NCBI GenBank assembly: GCA_002082245.2
Contig: NBTC02000002.1
Coordinates: 868,001-932,000, forward strand
DNA length: 64,000 nt
Direction of reading: 5' to 3'
DNA from: Yersinia enterocolitica
GTDB taxonomy: Bacteria; Pseudomonadota; Gammaproteobacteria; Enterobacterales; Enterobacteriaceae
The translations under genes were made by a program, and so were the position numbers. Position 1 is the stretch's first letter. Each line of letters begins with the position of its first letter. Of the stretch, positions 18,643 through 27,786 are shown one piece after another. The notes below the pieces were generated by a model. That model saw nothing but the letters and a program-made list of their open reading frames with translations. It was not told where the DNA came from and ran no database searches.

Positions 18643-19995
18643 TTATTTAGTCTCACGCTTCATCGTCATTGGAAGGGTCGTATTGGCATCGTAACGGCCT
18701 TTGCAATCTGCAATCCCGCTCACGCCTTGTTTGCAGACGATCTCAGGCATTTGATATTTTGAACCATCACTGCACTGCGCCCTATAGCGGCTATTGATTA
18801 CCAAATTGCCTGACTTCATTACACCAGCAGTGATATTTGCGCGGCAAGTCACGTTATCCCCGTGGGTGATTTTCACCGTACCTTTACCGTTTTTAATTTG
18901 ATACTTCAGGCTGGGTGCTTTACCGGTTTGGGCGGTTTTAATATCCGGGCTGACACGCCAGTTTCCATTAAGGAATGTAGTCGATCCCACTTTGACGGCA
19001 TCTGAAGGGAGTATCAGCGCACTTTTGCTCTCAACGGTGGTCGGCAATGCGACGGCGGTTGGTTCCGCGATAGCTGATGCAGGCACGACGGTGGCATTAT
19101 TCAACGGCAGTTGTGATGCAATTGTGGGCTGGATAATTTGAGCAACAGGTGCAGTGGTTACCGGTGCAAGGTCTTTAACTGACAGGGTTCTATCTTCAGT
19201 GGCTGATTTATCTTCTAGGACAGTGGGCTTAACATCTGGGGCGGCAGCGGCATTTTCCGGCATTCCACCACTGAATTGCACTATCAAGGCGATGATTAGC
19301 GCCAACACCGGTAACATCCAGCTAAATCGTAGCCAACGTGTTGGTTTTTTTACTGCTTTTGATGGCGGGGTGACCTCTGCGACAGGCTCCGGCAGGGGGG
19401 GCAGCAACGTAGTTTCGGCCTGAGGTGCTAACTCACTGACAGCAGCGGCAGGCGGCGTGGGCATTGGGGCCGCAATGGTAGCGATAATAGGTTCAATCGG
19501 CTCGTAAACTTCGGTGGTCTGGCGCAGACAATCGAGTGGGTCAGTGCGTGTTTTTTTATCCGGGCTGACAAATCCCCAAAAGGTCAGTACTGGCTTGCCT
19601 GCCACTAAATAAACGTGATTTTGATCGGGGAATTGCATTGTTTTGGCCAACAGTACGCCAAATAGCTGCTGTGCGGCGTTATCTGATTTTTGCGCCCGCT
19701 GACACAAGTCATTGGCACTTGCCAGACAGGCTGACAACTGCTTAACCGCTGCCTTGCGCTCAACACTGCTGGCTGCCAGCCATGAGGTCACTTTGCCTTC
19801 AATGGGGGCATACCAATCTATGCGGTCGCCGCGTTCATTAAGTTGAGGTATGGCCAGACAGTCAGCAATATGTTGCTGTTTTTTAAGGCGTAATGCCTCT
19901 CTTATCTGCCGTGCAGAGGCATAAACCGGTTGCCCGTTTTCGCCTAACGCCAGAATGTCGTCCAAACTACCACTGCGTAAAAATGATTTTGCCAC
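18643..19995 (-). CDS. srfA: SrfA-family membrane protein
   Basis: A 450-residue protein, first gene of srfABC, with a GTG start and AAAGG upstream. Residues 1-150 are cytoplasmic in appearance (MAKSFLRSGSLDDILALGENG, charged helices). A proline/alanine-rich linker at about 170-215 leads to one membrane helix near 225-243 (FSWMLPVLALIIALIVQF). A Thr/Pro/Ala-rich outer linker is followed by a small C-terminal domain from about 340 with four cysteines. Topology would put the C terminus in the periplasm, so it may anchor SrfB and SrfC at the inner membrane. The function is unknown. Confidence 0.8.
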   Translation of the reverse strand: MAKSFLRSGSLDDILALGENGQPVYASARQIREALRLKKQQHIADCLAIPQLNERGDRIDWYAPIEGKVTSWLAASSVERKAAVKQLSACLASANDLCQRAQKSDNAAQQLFGVLLAKTMQFPDQNHVYLVAGKPVLTFWGFVSPDKKTRTDPLDCLRQTTEVYEPIEPIIATIAAPMPTPPAAAVSELAPQAETTLLPPLPEPVAEVTPPSKAVKKPTRWLRFSWMLPVLALIIALIVQFSGGMPENAAAAPDVKPTVLEDKSATEDRTLSVKDLAPVTTAPVAQIIQPTIASQLPLNNATVVPASAIAEPTAVALPTTVESKSALILPSDAVKVGSTTFLNGNWRVSPDIKTAQTGKAPSLKYQIKNGKGTVKITHGDNVTCRANITAGVMKSGNLVINSRYRAQCSDGSKYQMPEIVCKQGVSGIADCKGRYDANTTLPMTMKRETK

Positions 19996-20297
19996 GCAAA
20001 AGAGACCTTTATAGTGTTGCCCAAGGCAGAAAATAATGTGTTATCTGCGACAACCTATACTTTAGTGTTGGTGAAGGGGAATCAAACGACGGAATAAGTG
20101 GCAAAATGTCCTCTTGTTTTCAATGAATGGAGGTTTTTGGTGTAACGCGTGTTTGGATATTTGACCTGTAACGGCAAAATGTTCATTACAGGGCACATTA
20201 CGTCGATGGACAGTAAAACCGTGTTTTTTACTATGTTTCTGCGTCGGTTAATTGAGTAAGCTAAGCACCGCCTTTACGCGTATTGAAAGGAGATATC
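19996..20297. promoter_or_regulatory. Divergent regulatory region srfA / amn
   Basis: About 300 bases without a gene between srfA and amn, which are divergent. It holds the inverted repeat CCTGTAA (20165-20171) / TTACAGG (20186-20192) with a 14-base spacer, a candidate regulator site. AAAGGAG at 20286-20292 is the amn ribosome site. I could not pick convincing promoters. Confidence 0.4.
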
Positions 20298-21758
20298 TTG
20301 AATCAATCACAAAATACCATTCACCTATCAGCCAGCGAAGCGATTGATAGGCTTGAGACGCTATACGAGTCAGCACTTGCGGCATTGCGTGATGCCATTA
20401 GCGCTTTTATTCGCGATGGCGCTCTGCCGGATGTTGGTGAAAGGGCTAAGGGTTTGTTTTCATATCCGCAGCTCAGCGTCAGTTGGGACGGAAGATTCCG
20501 CGACCACCAGCGTACCCGTGCTTATGGGCGTTTCTCACGGACCGGGCAATACAGTACTACTGTTACTCGGCCGACATTGTTTCGGGACTATCTGACAGAG
20601 CAACTCACCTTGCTTGAAAGTGAGTACGGCGCGGTGTTTGAAGTGACACCGTCACAACAAGAAATGCCATATCCTTTTGTGATCGACGGTTCTGACCTCA
20701 TTCTCGACCGGTCAATGACGGCGGGCCTTGCTCAGCACTTCCCAACCACGGATTTGGCAAAAATCGGTGATGGCATTACTGATGGTATTGATACTGCCAC
20801 CGCTGATTTTCCCTTATCGCATTTCGATGCCTTGCGGACTGATTTTTCACTGGCGCGGCTAAAACATTACACCGGCACCCCCGCAGAACATATTCAGCCT
20901 TATATCCTTTTCACTAACTACAGCCGCTATGTTGATGAGTTTGTCAGTTGGGCTTGTGAGCAGATTCTCGACTCCGCCAGCCCTTATAAAGCCTTATCCT
21001 GTGCCGGTGGCAGCTACATAACGGCTGAAAATGCTGATCCTGAAAAGACCACCTCTGATCTGGCATGGAAAAAACATCAGATGCCGGCCTATCACTTAAT
21101 TGCAGAAGGGGGTCATGGCATTACTTTGGTGAATATTGGCGTCGGCCCATCCAATGCCAAAACTATTTGTGATCATCTGGCGGTACTGCGGCCTCATGCA
21201 TGGTTGATGATTGGGCACTGTGGTGGATTGCGTGAAAGTCAGGCCATCGGCGATTATGTGCTGGCTCATGCCTATCTGCGTGATGATCATGTGTTGGATG
21301 CGGTGTTGCCGCCAGATATCCCGATCCCAAGTATTGCTGAGGTACAGCGGGCATTGTACGACGCCACCAAAGCGGTGAGTGGCATGCCAGGCGTTGAAGT
21401 CAAACAGCGGTTGCGCACTGGGACGGTAGTCACTTCTGATGACCGTAACTGGGAGTTGCGTTTTTCTGCGTCAGCACTGCGTTTTAGCTTAAGCCGCGCA
21501 GTTGCCGTCGATATGGAAAGTGCCACCATTGCAGCTCAAGGTTATCGCTTCCGAGTGCCTTATGGCACATTGCTCTGTGTTTCAGATAAACCGTTACATG
21601 GCGAAATCAAGTTGCCGGGGCAAGCTAACCATTTCTATGAAGGTGCTATTTCTGAGCATTTGCAGATTGGTATTCGGGCAATAGATTTATTGCGCGCGGA
21701 GGGTGATCAACTGCATTCACGCAAACTGCGCACCTTTAACGAGCCGCCGTTCCGCTAA
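20298..21758 (+). CDS. amn: AMP nucleosidase Amn
   Basis: A 486-residue enzyme that hydrolyses AMP to adenine and ribose 5-phosphate. The N-terminal domain begins MNQSQNTIHLSASEAIDRLE, resembling E. coli Amn. The C-terminal catalytic domain is nucleoside-phosphorylase-like, with LVNIGVGPSNAKTICDHL, IGHCGGLRESQAIGDYVLA and AVDMESATIAAQGYRF (catalytic Glu in DMES). The start is a TTG at 20298, chosen because AAAGGAGAT sits 4-5 bases before it; the next in-frame TTG upstream has no such site. It is a single gene, divergent from srfA. Confidence 0.93.
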   Translation: MNQSQNTIHLSASEAIDRLETLYESALAALRDAISAFIRDGALPDVGERAKGLFSYPQLSVSWDGRFRDHQRTRAYGRFSRTGQYSTTVTRPTLFRDYLTEQLTLLESEYGAVFEVTPSQQEMPYPFVIDGSDLILDRSMTAGLAQHFPTTDLAKIGDGITDGIDTATADFPLSHFDALRTDFSLARLKHYTGTPAEHIQPYILFTNYSRYVDEFVSWACEQILDSASPYKALSCAGGSYITAENADPEKTTSDLAWKKHQMPAYHLIAEGGHGITLVNIGVGPSNAKTICDHLAVLRPHAWLMIGHCGGLRESQAIGDYVLAHAYLRDDHVLDAVLPPDIPIPSIAEVQRALYDATKAVSGMPGVEVKQRLRTGTVVTSDDRNWELRFSASALRFSLSRAVAVDMESATIAAQGYRFRVPYGTLLCVSDKPLHGEIKLPGQANHFYEGAISEHLQIGIRAIDLLRAEGDQLHSRKLRTFNEPPFR

Positions 21759-21786
21759 TCTAATCGCGCCATAAACCGGCAAAGTA

Positions 21787-22701
21787 TCAATCGATGTTTT
21801 GCCGGTTATGCTCGATGACCATCTTAATAAAATTGTCCCGCACCAAATCAGGAATAGTATTATTCCAAGCGATACCCACTTGCCAACTGAGGGTGTCACC
21901 GCTGAGCGCAATAATATTCATCGTCGGGGGCGCGATATGCACCACACTCTGCGGCAGTAATGCCACGCCGAGACCGGCAATCACCAGTGCGAGTATGGTT
22001 TGAATATCCTCAACTTCTTGCATCGCTGGCACGTAGAGTTGATTTGACTGTAAGAACAGGTCAATTTGTGCATTTAGCCCGCGCCCACGCTCGGTATATA
22101 AACGCAGTAACGGCAGATGTTTTAACCATTCGTCGAGTGTTAGTGCCTTATCTTGCGGGGTTACCAGCACCAGGCGATCGTCAAATAAGGGATGATAATG
22201 TAACGGCGCCTTGGGCGGCACTCGAACAAATCCTATTTGCAGTTCACCGTGGGTTAATAATGCATATTGCTGTGCCGAGGGGATATCCTCCAACGTAATG
22301 GCAATGCCAGGGAACTGCTCTCTGAATTTGGCGATACAGTGCGGAGCAGTATAGAAAGTCGACAATCCAAAACCTATCGATATAAACCCTTCAATGCCCT
22401 TGGCCACTCTGGCGGCATGTTGTAGAAAAAAATTAGACTGATTAATCACTTTCTCCGCCTCTGCCAGCAACTGTTGGCCGCCAGGGGTCAGTAGCGCACC
22501 ATGACGCCCGCGTGAGAACAGATGAAGATTTAGCATCGATTCCAATAAGTTAATCTGCTTAGACAGGGCCGGTTGCGTGATACAAAGCGCCTGTGCAGCT
22601 TCATTGTAATTGCTTTTCTGTGCCAGCATAACAAAGGCTTTTAGCAACTTAATATTCACTGTTTCATTCCAATTGGTAATCGATAAAGGAAAATCATTCA
22701 T
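21787..22701 (-). CDS. LysR-family regulator next to nitrilase gene
   Basis: A 304-residue LysR regulator. The helix-turn-helix lies in NYNEAAQALCITQPALSKQI, followed by LNLHLFSRGRHGALLTPGG, then an effector-binding domain. I start it at the ATG giving MNDFPLSITNW; a longer reading to 22803 would run over the divergent nitrilase gene. Only 71 bases separate the two divergent starts, so this protein very probably controls the nitrilase gene and itself. The effector is unknown. Confidence 0.85.
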   Translation of the reverse strand: MNDFPLSITNWNETVNIKLLKAFVMLAQKSNYNEAAQALCITQPALSKQINLLESMLNLHLFSRGRHGALLTPGGQQLLAEAEKVINQSNFFLQHAARVAKGIEGFISIGFGLSTFYTAPHCIAKFREQFPGIAITLEDIPSAQQYALLTHGELQIGFVRVPPKAPLHYHPLFDDRLVLVTPQDKALTLDEWLKHLPLLRLYTERGRGLNAQIDLFLQSNQLYVPAMQEVEDIQTILALVIAGLGVALLPQSVVHIAPPTMNIIALSGDTLSWQVGIAWNNTIPDLVRDNFIKMVIEHNRQNID

Positions 22702-22772
22702 TATAAAGTTATCAATACGGCTGCTGTAATGCCAATGATAAAAATCAGCGGTAGATGCCCTAGGAGGATAAT

Positions 22773-23762
22773 GTGACTGAATTACCATTGATAACAGCAG
22801 CAACAGTGCAGTTCCAGCATCAGGCCAATAACAAACAATATAATCTGTTGGTTATTGAGAAGTTTATCGAGCAGGCAGCCCTGCAAAACATCAAAATATT
22901 AGCCTTTCCAGAGATGTGTATCACTGGATACTGGCATGTCCCTAAGTTGACTGCGGTGCAAGTCAATGCACTGGCGGAATCGATAGGAAACAGTCCATCA
23001 ATCGCCTTGGTTCGTGCGTTAGCAGTTAAATATCAAATGCTTATTGGTGTGGGTCTGATTGAGCGGGCAGATGACGGGCGACTCTATAACGCCTATGTTG
23101 CTTGCATGCCTGATGGCACCTGGCACACTCATCGCAAATTGCATGCTTTTGAGCATCCAACCATTAGCAGCGGCGATTCTTACACCGTGTTTGACACCCC
23201 TTGGGGGGTCAAAGTGGGCATACTTATCTGCTGGGATAACAATTTGGTGGAGAATGTTCGCGCTACCACCTTACTGGGCGCGGATATATTATTGGCACCA
23301 CACCAAACCGGTGGAACTCACTCCCGTAGCCCTTATGGCATGAAGCCCATTCCACTCGAACTGTGGCAACAACGTGTTGAACGAAAAGAAGAAATAACCG
23401 CGGCAATTCGTGGCATCAATGGCCGGGAATGGCTGATGCGCTGGTTACCAGCCCGGGCACATGATAATGGTTTATTTATTCTGTTCAGTAATGGTATTGG
23501 GGCCGATGATGATGAAGTGCGCACCGGTAATGCGATGATACTGGACCCGTATGGTCGCATCATCAATGAAACCTGGGAGGCCGCCGACATGATGGTGTGC
23601 GCTGAGCTGGATCTCTCCTTGATCCCACTCAGTACTGGACGGCGCTGGATCTATGGTCGCCGCCCTGAGTTATATACCATTTTGACTGAGCGGCAAGGTT
23701 ATGAACGGGATGCTATTTCAGCACGTTTTTCCGAGGATGCTCCAGTCCTGAAAAACAGATAG
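22773..23762 (+). CDS. Carbon-nitrogen hydrolase (nitrilase superfamily)
   Basis: A 329-residue nitrilase-superfamily enzyme. The catalytic triad is visible: Glu in LAFPEMCITGYW (near residue 47), Lys in WHTHRKLHAFE (near 122) and Cys in GILICWDNNLVENVR (near 155). It would hydrolyse an amide, carbamoyl or nitrile C-N bond. Compared with N-carbamoylputrescine amidase it carries an extra loop around residues 180-225, so the substrate is uncertain. Start GTG at 22773 with AGGAGG upstream. It lies upstream of the dimethylarginine-hydrolase cluster and may belong to the same nitrogen-scavenging set, but its own LysR regulator argues for separate control. Confidence 0.83.
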   Translation: MTELPLITAATVQFQHQANNKQYNLLVIEKFIEQAALQNIKILAFPEMCITGYWHVPKLTAVQVNALAESIGNSPSIALVRALAVKYQMLIGVGLIERADDGRLYNAYVACMPDGTWHTHRKLHAFEHPTISSGDSYTVFDTPWGVKVGILICWDNNLVENVRATTLLGADILLAPHQTGGTHSRSPYGMKPIPLELWQQRVERKEEITAAIRGINGREWLMRWLPARAHDNGLFILFSNGIGADDDEVRTGNAMILDPYGRIINETWEAADMMVCAELDLSLIPLSTGRRWIYGRRPELYTILTERQGYERDAISARFSEDAPVLKNR

Positions 23763-23821
23763 CTGACAGCCAATTTTACAGTCAATACTGGTAAGGCAGG
23801 GACTGAAAACACCTGCCTGTA

Positions 23822-23950
23822 TTACCGGCGAATGCCGGTGCCAATGCTGATACTCGATACTCCGCCCGAACCCCCACTCACGCCGACATGACCGGTATTT
23901 GCACAGGCAATCAGCAATAGTGTAATCATCACCATGATTAACTTTTTCAT
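23822..23950 (-). CDS. Small predicted lipoprotein, 42 residues
   Basis: A short ORF with a good ribosome site (AAGGAAAC) and a textbook lipoprotein signal: MKKLIMVMITLLLIAC, lipidated Cys at 16. The mature part is only about 26 residues and glycine/serine-rich (GVSGGSGGVSSISIGTG). It is monocistronic, convergent with the nitrilase gene. Short gly/ser-rich lipoproteins of this kind are common in enterobacteria and have no known function; I do not recognise a named homologue. Confidence 0.65.
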   Translation of the reverse strand: MKKLIMVMITLLLIACANTGHVGVSGGSGGVSSISIGTGIRR

Positions 23951-24219
23951 TCGGTTTCCTTAGGTTCGCTAGCACGCTACGCGCGCAGAGACAGGAAGGG
24001 TAGCTTGCCTGTCTCGGATACTGCCCGATAAGTTATATCAAATAGTATATAGCTAAAGCGGGTTGTCTATGGTTTTCATCTGACAACTGAATAGGTCGCA
24101 GAGAGAGTCATATACAGCGTAAATGTATGGCAGTGATAGCTGATTCAACCTGATTGGTAACAGTATCTGTTTAATAATCAGATCAACACTTTTGCAACAC
24201 TCAATCAAGAGACTCGCCT

Positions 24220-24978
24220 ATGCACTTTACTCAAGCCATTGCCAGACTGCCGGCGGCTACCTGTGGTAGCGGCCAGACCACGTCCCAATTGGGCGCCCCA
24301 GATATTGCTGTGACGGGTCACCAATTTTTGGCCTACGTTGATACCTTGCTCCGTCTTGGCCTGAAAGTGACTATTTTACCGGCAGCACCGGCATTCCCTG
24401 ATGCGCACTTTGTTGAGGATACTGCCGTCGTCATGCCGGAACTGGCGGTGATAACCCACCCTGGGGCACCCAGCCGCCAAGGCGAAGTGGCGACTATCGA
24501 GCCGCTATTTACCGACCGTCCGGTCTTTCGAATGAGCGAGCAAGGCCATCTTGATGGGGGTGATGTGCTGTTGGTGGATAAACAATTTTTTATCGGCCTG
24601 ACTTCACGCACTGATGAAGTCGGGATCAGCGAGTTTACTGCCGCGGTCGCGCGCTATGGCTATCGGGTAACGCCAATAGCAGTGAGTGCGGGGTTACACC
24701 TGAAGTCGATTGTTAACTATGTTGGGCGTAACACCTTGTTGCTGACCGAGGATTATCAGCACCATCCTGCGTTTTCTCGGTTTAATACCATTGTTATTCC
24801 TGAAGATGAGTCTTACGCCGGTAATACTTTGTGGATCAATGATACGTTGATTACACCGCAAGGGTATCCTTACACGTTGGCGCAAATTGAAAAGCTGGGA
24901 ATGCCAATTATTCTACTTGATACCAGTGAATTTAAAAAAATGGATGGCGGCTTGACCTGCCTCTCGCTTCGTTTCTAA
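24220..24978 (+). CDS. Dimethylarginine dimethylaminohydrolase-like enzyme
   Basis: A 252-residue member of the guanidino-group-modifying (DDAH/arginine deiminase) superfamily. Visible catalytic elements are the acidic FVEDTAVV (near residue 66) and HLDGGDVLLV (near 110), the His in GLHLKSIVNYVG (near 162), and the C-terminal nucleophile Cys in MDGGLTCLSLRF. This arrangement fits DDAH, which converts methylated arginines to citrulline plus methylamines, better than arginine deiminase, which is much longer. It is followed by a polar-amino-acid ABC importer. Substrate assignment is from the family and should be tested. Confidence 0.85.
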   Translation: MHFTQAIARLPAATCGSGQTTSQLGAPDIAVTGHQFLAYVDTLLRLGLKVTILPAAPAFPDAHFVEDTAVVMPELAVITHPGAPSRQGEVATIEPLFTDRPVFRMSEQGHLDGGDVLLVDKQFFIGLTSRTDEVGISEFTAAVARYGYRVTPIAVSAGLHLKSIVNYVGRNTLLLTEDYQHHPAFSRFNTIVIPEDESYAGNTLWINDTLITPQGYPYTLAQIEKLGMPIILLDTSEFKKMDGGLTCLSLRF

Positions 24979-25020
24979 TCTTTGCGGTTTCTATTACTTG
25001 CCAACATTGGGATCTTAACC

Positions 25021-25794
25021 ATGAAAAAGACATTAGCTGCAATATTGACCGGCCTGATACTTTCCGCGCCCGTGGCGGCTCAGACCATTGACACTATTAG
25101 CTTTGGTGTAGACGGGGGTTATCCACCTTTTGATGTTCTTTCTCCCAGTGGCGAGATCACCGGCTTTGATATCGATATCGCGAATGCCTTGTGTGAAAAC
25201 CTGCATGCGAAGTGTGTATTCGTTAAACAACCGTTTGAAAGCATGATCGCGGCACTTAATGCCCGTAAGTTCGATGCAATTATTGCGTCGCTGACCATTA
25301 CTGAAGAGCGCAAAAAAGAAGTGGATTTCACGGATCGATACTATCGCAGTGCCGCACAATTGGTGGCGCGCAAAGGCAGTCCGCTGTTACCGGACACCGC
25401 CAGCTTGAAAGGCAAAACCGTGGGTGTGCAAACCGGCTCAATCCATGAGACCTATGCGAAAAAACACTGGGGTGGACAAGGGGTGAAAATCGTCTCTTAT
25501 GCTAATCAGGACAATGTCTATCTGGATCTGCTGTCTGGGCGCATCAACGCCTCGCTACAAGATAACATTCAGGCTGCCAGTAGCTTTATTGATACCCCGC
25601 GTGGGCAGAAATTTGCTTTTGCCGGGCCAGTTATCCAAGACGAAACTATCTCATCTGATGTGGGTATCGCCGTCGGTAAAGATAATCCAGCGTTACGCGA
25701 TGCATTGAATGGAGCAATTAAGGCGATCCGTGCTGACGGTACTTATGACGCCATTCAGAAAAAATATTTCAGTTTCGATATTTACGGCAACTGA
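25021..25794 (+). CDS. Periplasmic amino-acid-binding protein (HisJ/ArtJ type)
   Basis: A 257-residue solute-binding protein of the type-3 family. It has a signal peptide at residues 1-20 (MKKTLAAILTGLILSAPVAA, cleavage before Q) and SFGVDGGYPPFDVLSPSGEITGFDIDIANALC, the classical ligand-pocket start of lysine/arginine/ornithine/histidine-binding proteins. The ATG at 25021 is chosen over an upstream in-frame codon because it begins the signal peptide. It lies 42 bases after the DDAH-like gene, most likely in the same operon, implying a guanidino or basic amino acid as ligand. Confidence 0.9.
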   Translation: MKKTLAAILTGLILSAPVAAQTIDTISFGVDGGYPPFDVLSPSGEITGFDIDIANALCENLHAKCVFVKQPFESMIAALNARKFDAIIASLTITEERKKEVDFTDRYYRSAAQLVARKGSPLLPDTASLKGKTVGVQTGSIHETYAKKHWGGQGVKIVSYANQDNVYLDLLSGRINASLQDNIQAASSFIDTPRGQKFAFAGPVIQDETISSDVGIAVGKDNPALRDALNGAIKAIRADGTYDAIQKKYFSFDIYGN

Positions 25795-25824
25795 GTGCTC
25801 CACCATTTTTTGTGATGTAAACCC

Positions 25825-25851
25825 GCCGGGCCGATGACTAACGCGCCCGGC
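25825..25851 (+). terminator. Intercistronic hairpin between binding protein and permease
   Basis: GCCGGGC (25825-25831) pairs with GCCCGGC (25845-25851). Placed between the binding-protein and permease genes, it may partly terminate or stabilise mRNA, as often seen where binding protein must exceed permease. Confidence 0.55.
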
Positions 25852-25880
25852 ACCGGTTTTTCAGCGACAGGGGGCCAATA

Positions 25881-26573
25881 ATGGTAGCCGAATATTTGCC
25901 TTTACTGGCACAGGGGGCGGGGTTGTCACTGTGTGTGATGCTGCTGTCACTCGCGGTGGCACTGGTACTTGGGTTGATCAATGCGGTTATCAAACTGTTT
26001 GGTCCGCGCTGGTTGCGCTGGATATCAACCGGATACACCACGTTGGTGCGAGGGATTCCTGAACTGGTGATTATGTTGCTGCTATTTTTCGGTGGCGAAA
26101 TGCTGGTGAATGGGTTCCTCAGTTTATTGGGCGTGGGGCCGGTTCGCTTCAACACTTTTATCTCTGGCGTGTTGGCCATTGGTATTGTATTCGGCGCTTA
26201 CTACACTGAAACCTTCCGGGGCGCATTTCAAACCGTTGATCGTGGTCAGTTGGAGGCCGCAATAGCTTACGGTATGAGTCCTGCTCAGGTATTCCGGCGC
26301 ATTATGTTGCCACAGATGCTCAGTTTTGCCATTCCGGGGATCAATAACAACTGGCTTGGTTTAATGAAAGCGTCGGCGTTGATATCCATTCTGGGCTTGG
26401 AAGATATGGTGTGGCTGGCTGAACAGGCAGGGCGGGCGACACAAAAACCGTTCTTGTTTTACTTCCTGGTGGCGATGATTTACATGGTCATCACCGCGCT
26501 TTCTAGTTGGGGATTCAGTCTGCTTTCACGGCGCTATGCGCTGTCAACCTCTAGTGCAGCGAGGCAAGGATGA
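25881..26573 (+). CDS. Amino-acid ABC transporter permease 1 (HisQ/ArtQ type)
   Basis: A 230-residue inner-membrane permease with five or so hydrophobic segments. The ABC-coupling (EAA) loop is visible as LEAAIAYGMSPAQVFRRIMLPQ near residue 125, preceded by YTTLVRGIPELVIMLLLFF, typical of HisQ/ArtQ. It overlaps the second permease gene by four bases (ATGA). No ATPase gene follows. It is probably the first half of the translocation pore for the substrate bound by the upstream periplasmic protein. Confidence 0.9.
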   Translation: MVAEYLPLLAQGAGLSLCVMLLSLAVALVLGLINAVIKLFGPRWLRWISTGYTTLVRGIPELVIMLLLFFGGEMLVNGFLSLLGVGPVRFNTFISGVLAIGIVFGAYYTETFRGAFQTVDRGQLEAAIAYGMSPAQVFRRIMLPQMLSFAIPGINNNWLGLMKASALISILGLEDMVWLAEQAGRATQKPFLFYFLVAMIYMVITALSSWGFSLLSRRYALSTSSAARQG

Positions 26574-27292
26574 ATCTGCAAACCATGCTGGAGGCTGCAC
26601 CGACATTTTTGTATAGCGACGGGTCGGATGTTACCGGGTTGGCCATGACCGCTAAGCTGTTTTTACTGTCCGTGGTGCCGGGTTTATTATTGGCACTACT
26701 GATGGCAGTTGGGCAAGCTTTTGGCCCACGGCCGCTCTCTTGGTTCATCCGCAGCGTAACTTATTTTTTCCGTAGCACGCCGCTCTATCTGCAATTAATG
26801 CTGATCTACTACGGTTTGTCACAGTTTGACATCGTGCAGTTGGGTTGGCAGGACGACCAACCGTTCTGGCTGCTGTTCCGTGATGCCACTTTCTGTGCCA
26901 CGCTCGCGCTGGTGCTGAATACCAGTGCTTATGTGGCAGAATTATTGGCGGGAATGATGGTGACGTTTCCACGTCAGGAGTGGGTGGCTGGCGAAGCTTT
27001 TGGCATGAGCCAGTGGCAGATTATTCGCCGGTTGGTACTGCCCGCAACATTGCGGCGCGGTATCCCAGCGCTGAATAACGAGATGGTATTCCTGCTACAC
27101 GCCACCTCGCTTGCCAGTACCGTAACGCTATTGGATATTACCGGCGTGGCGCGCTCGTTCTATGCGGCAACCTATTCCCCGTTCATCCCGTTCCTGATGG
27201 CGGCGGCGCTCTATCTGTTATGCACTTTTATGCTGATTTACCTATTTTCACGTGCAGAACGGCGCTGGCTGGCTTTTGCCCGTCACGATTAA
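26570..27292 (+). CDS. Amino-acid ABC transporter permease 2 (HisM/ArtM type)
   Basis: A 240-residue permease with conserved SVTYFFRSTPLYLQLMLIYY near residue 65 and the coupling loop VAGEAFGMSQWQIIRRLVLPA near 140. Its ATG overlaps the stop of permease 1, so the two are made in equal amounts and probably form the heterodimeric channel. The next gene downstream is a convergent Lrp regulator, so the transporter lacks a local ATP-binding subunit and must borrow one, for example a HisP- or ArtP-type protein encoded elsewhere. Confidence 0.9.
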   Translation: MNLQTMLEAAPTFLYSDGSDVTGLAMTAKLFLLSVVPGLLLALLMAVGQAFGPRPLSWFIRSVTYFFRSTPLYLQLMLIYYGLSQFDIVQLGWQDDQPFWLLFRDATFCATLALVLNTSAYVAELLAGMMVTFPRQEWVAGEAFGMSQWQIIRRLVLPATLRRGIPALNNEMVFLLHATSLASTVTLLDITGVARSFYAATYSPFIPFLMAAALYLLCTFMLIYLFSRAERRWLAFARHD

Positions 27293-27316
27293 GTATCCCG
27301 TGCGGGCACTGCGGAT

Positions 27317-27772
27317 TTAAGTGCGTTTGATGGTTTGTAATTCCGTCAGGGTGACAATTTTATCGACCCGGAATTTTTTACTGGTCAGCCAACTATCAGC
27401 CAGTAACCGGTAGTGTTCCATGTTACGACAGCCAATGCGCACCAGGAAGTCGAAGCTGCCACCGACCAACCAACAGTCCAGCACCTCCGGCGTTTTGCAT
27501 ACTTCCTGTTCGAATGCCGCCTGCGAGTGCCCATGGTCGGCCAGTGCAATTTGTGCTTGTATAACAAAAGCATGCGCAGGTTCCGGCAACTCAATAATCG
27601 CGCTGTAACCGCGGATAATACCGGCACGCTCCAGTAGCCGTACGCGCTCCAGACAAGGGCGAGCGGTAAGGTTTACCTGTTCAGAGAGCTTTTGATAAGA
27701 GATGCGACCATCCTGGCTCAGTATTTCAAGGATTTTTTTGTCAATTCGGTCAAGCCGGGCTTTCTTTTCCAC
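27317..27772 (-). CDS. Lrp/AsnC-family regulator
   Basis: A regulator of about 151 residues. The N-terminal helix-turn-helix is LDRIDKKILEILSQDGRISYQKLSEQ, then a RAM/ACT-like effector domain with VLDCWLVGGSFDFLVRIGC. The start is uncertain: I use GTG at 27772; a TTG at 27787 would extend it by five residues and overlap the ATG of the divergent gene, and neither has a strong ribosome site. It is convergent with the ABC permeases and divergent from the aspartoacylase-like gene with essentially no intergenic space. It most likely responds to an amino acid imported or produced by this cluster. Confidence 0.82.
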   Translation of the reverse strand: MEKKARLDRIDKKILEILSQDGRISYQKLSEQVNLTARPCLERVRLLERAGIIRGYSAIIELPEPAHAFVIQAQIALADHGHSQAAFEQEVCKTPEVLDCWLVGGSFDFLVRIGCRNMEHYRLLADSWLTSKKFRVDKIVTLTELQTIKRT

Positions 27773-27786
27773 AGATAGGACGTCCA

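Noticed and set aside
20161..20195. Possible Pho box in front of amn
   Set aside because: CCTGTAA-N14-TTACAGG is an inverted repeat and does not match the direct 11-bp-spaced CTGTCAT repeats of PhoB sites; kept only as an unassigned repeat.
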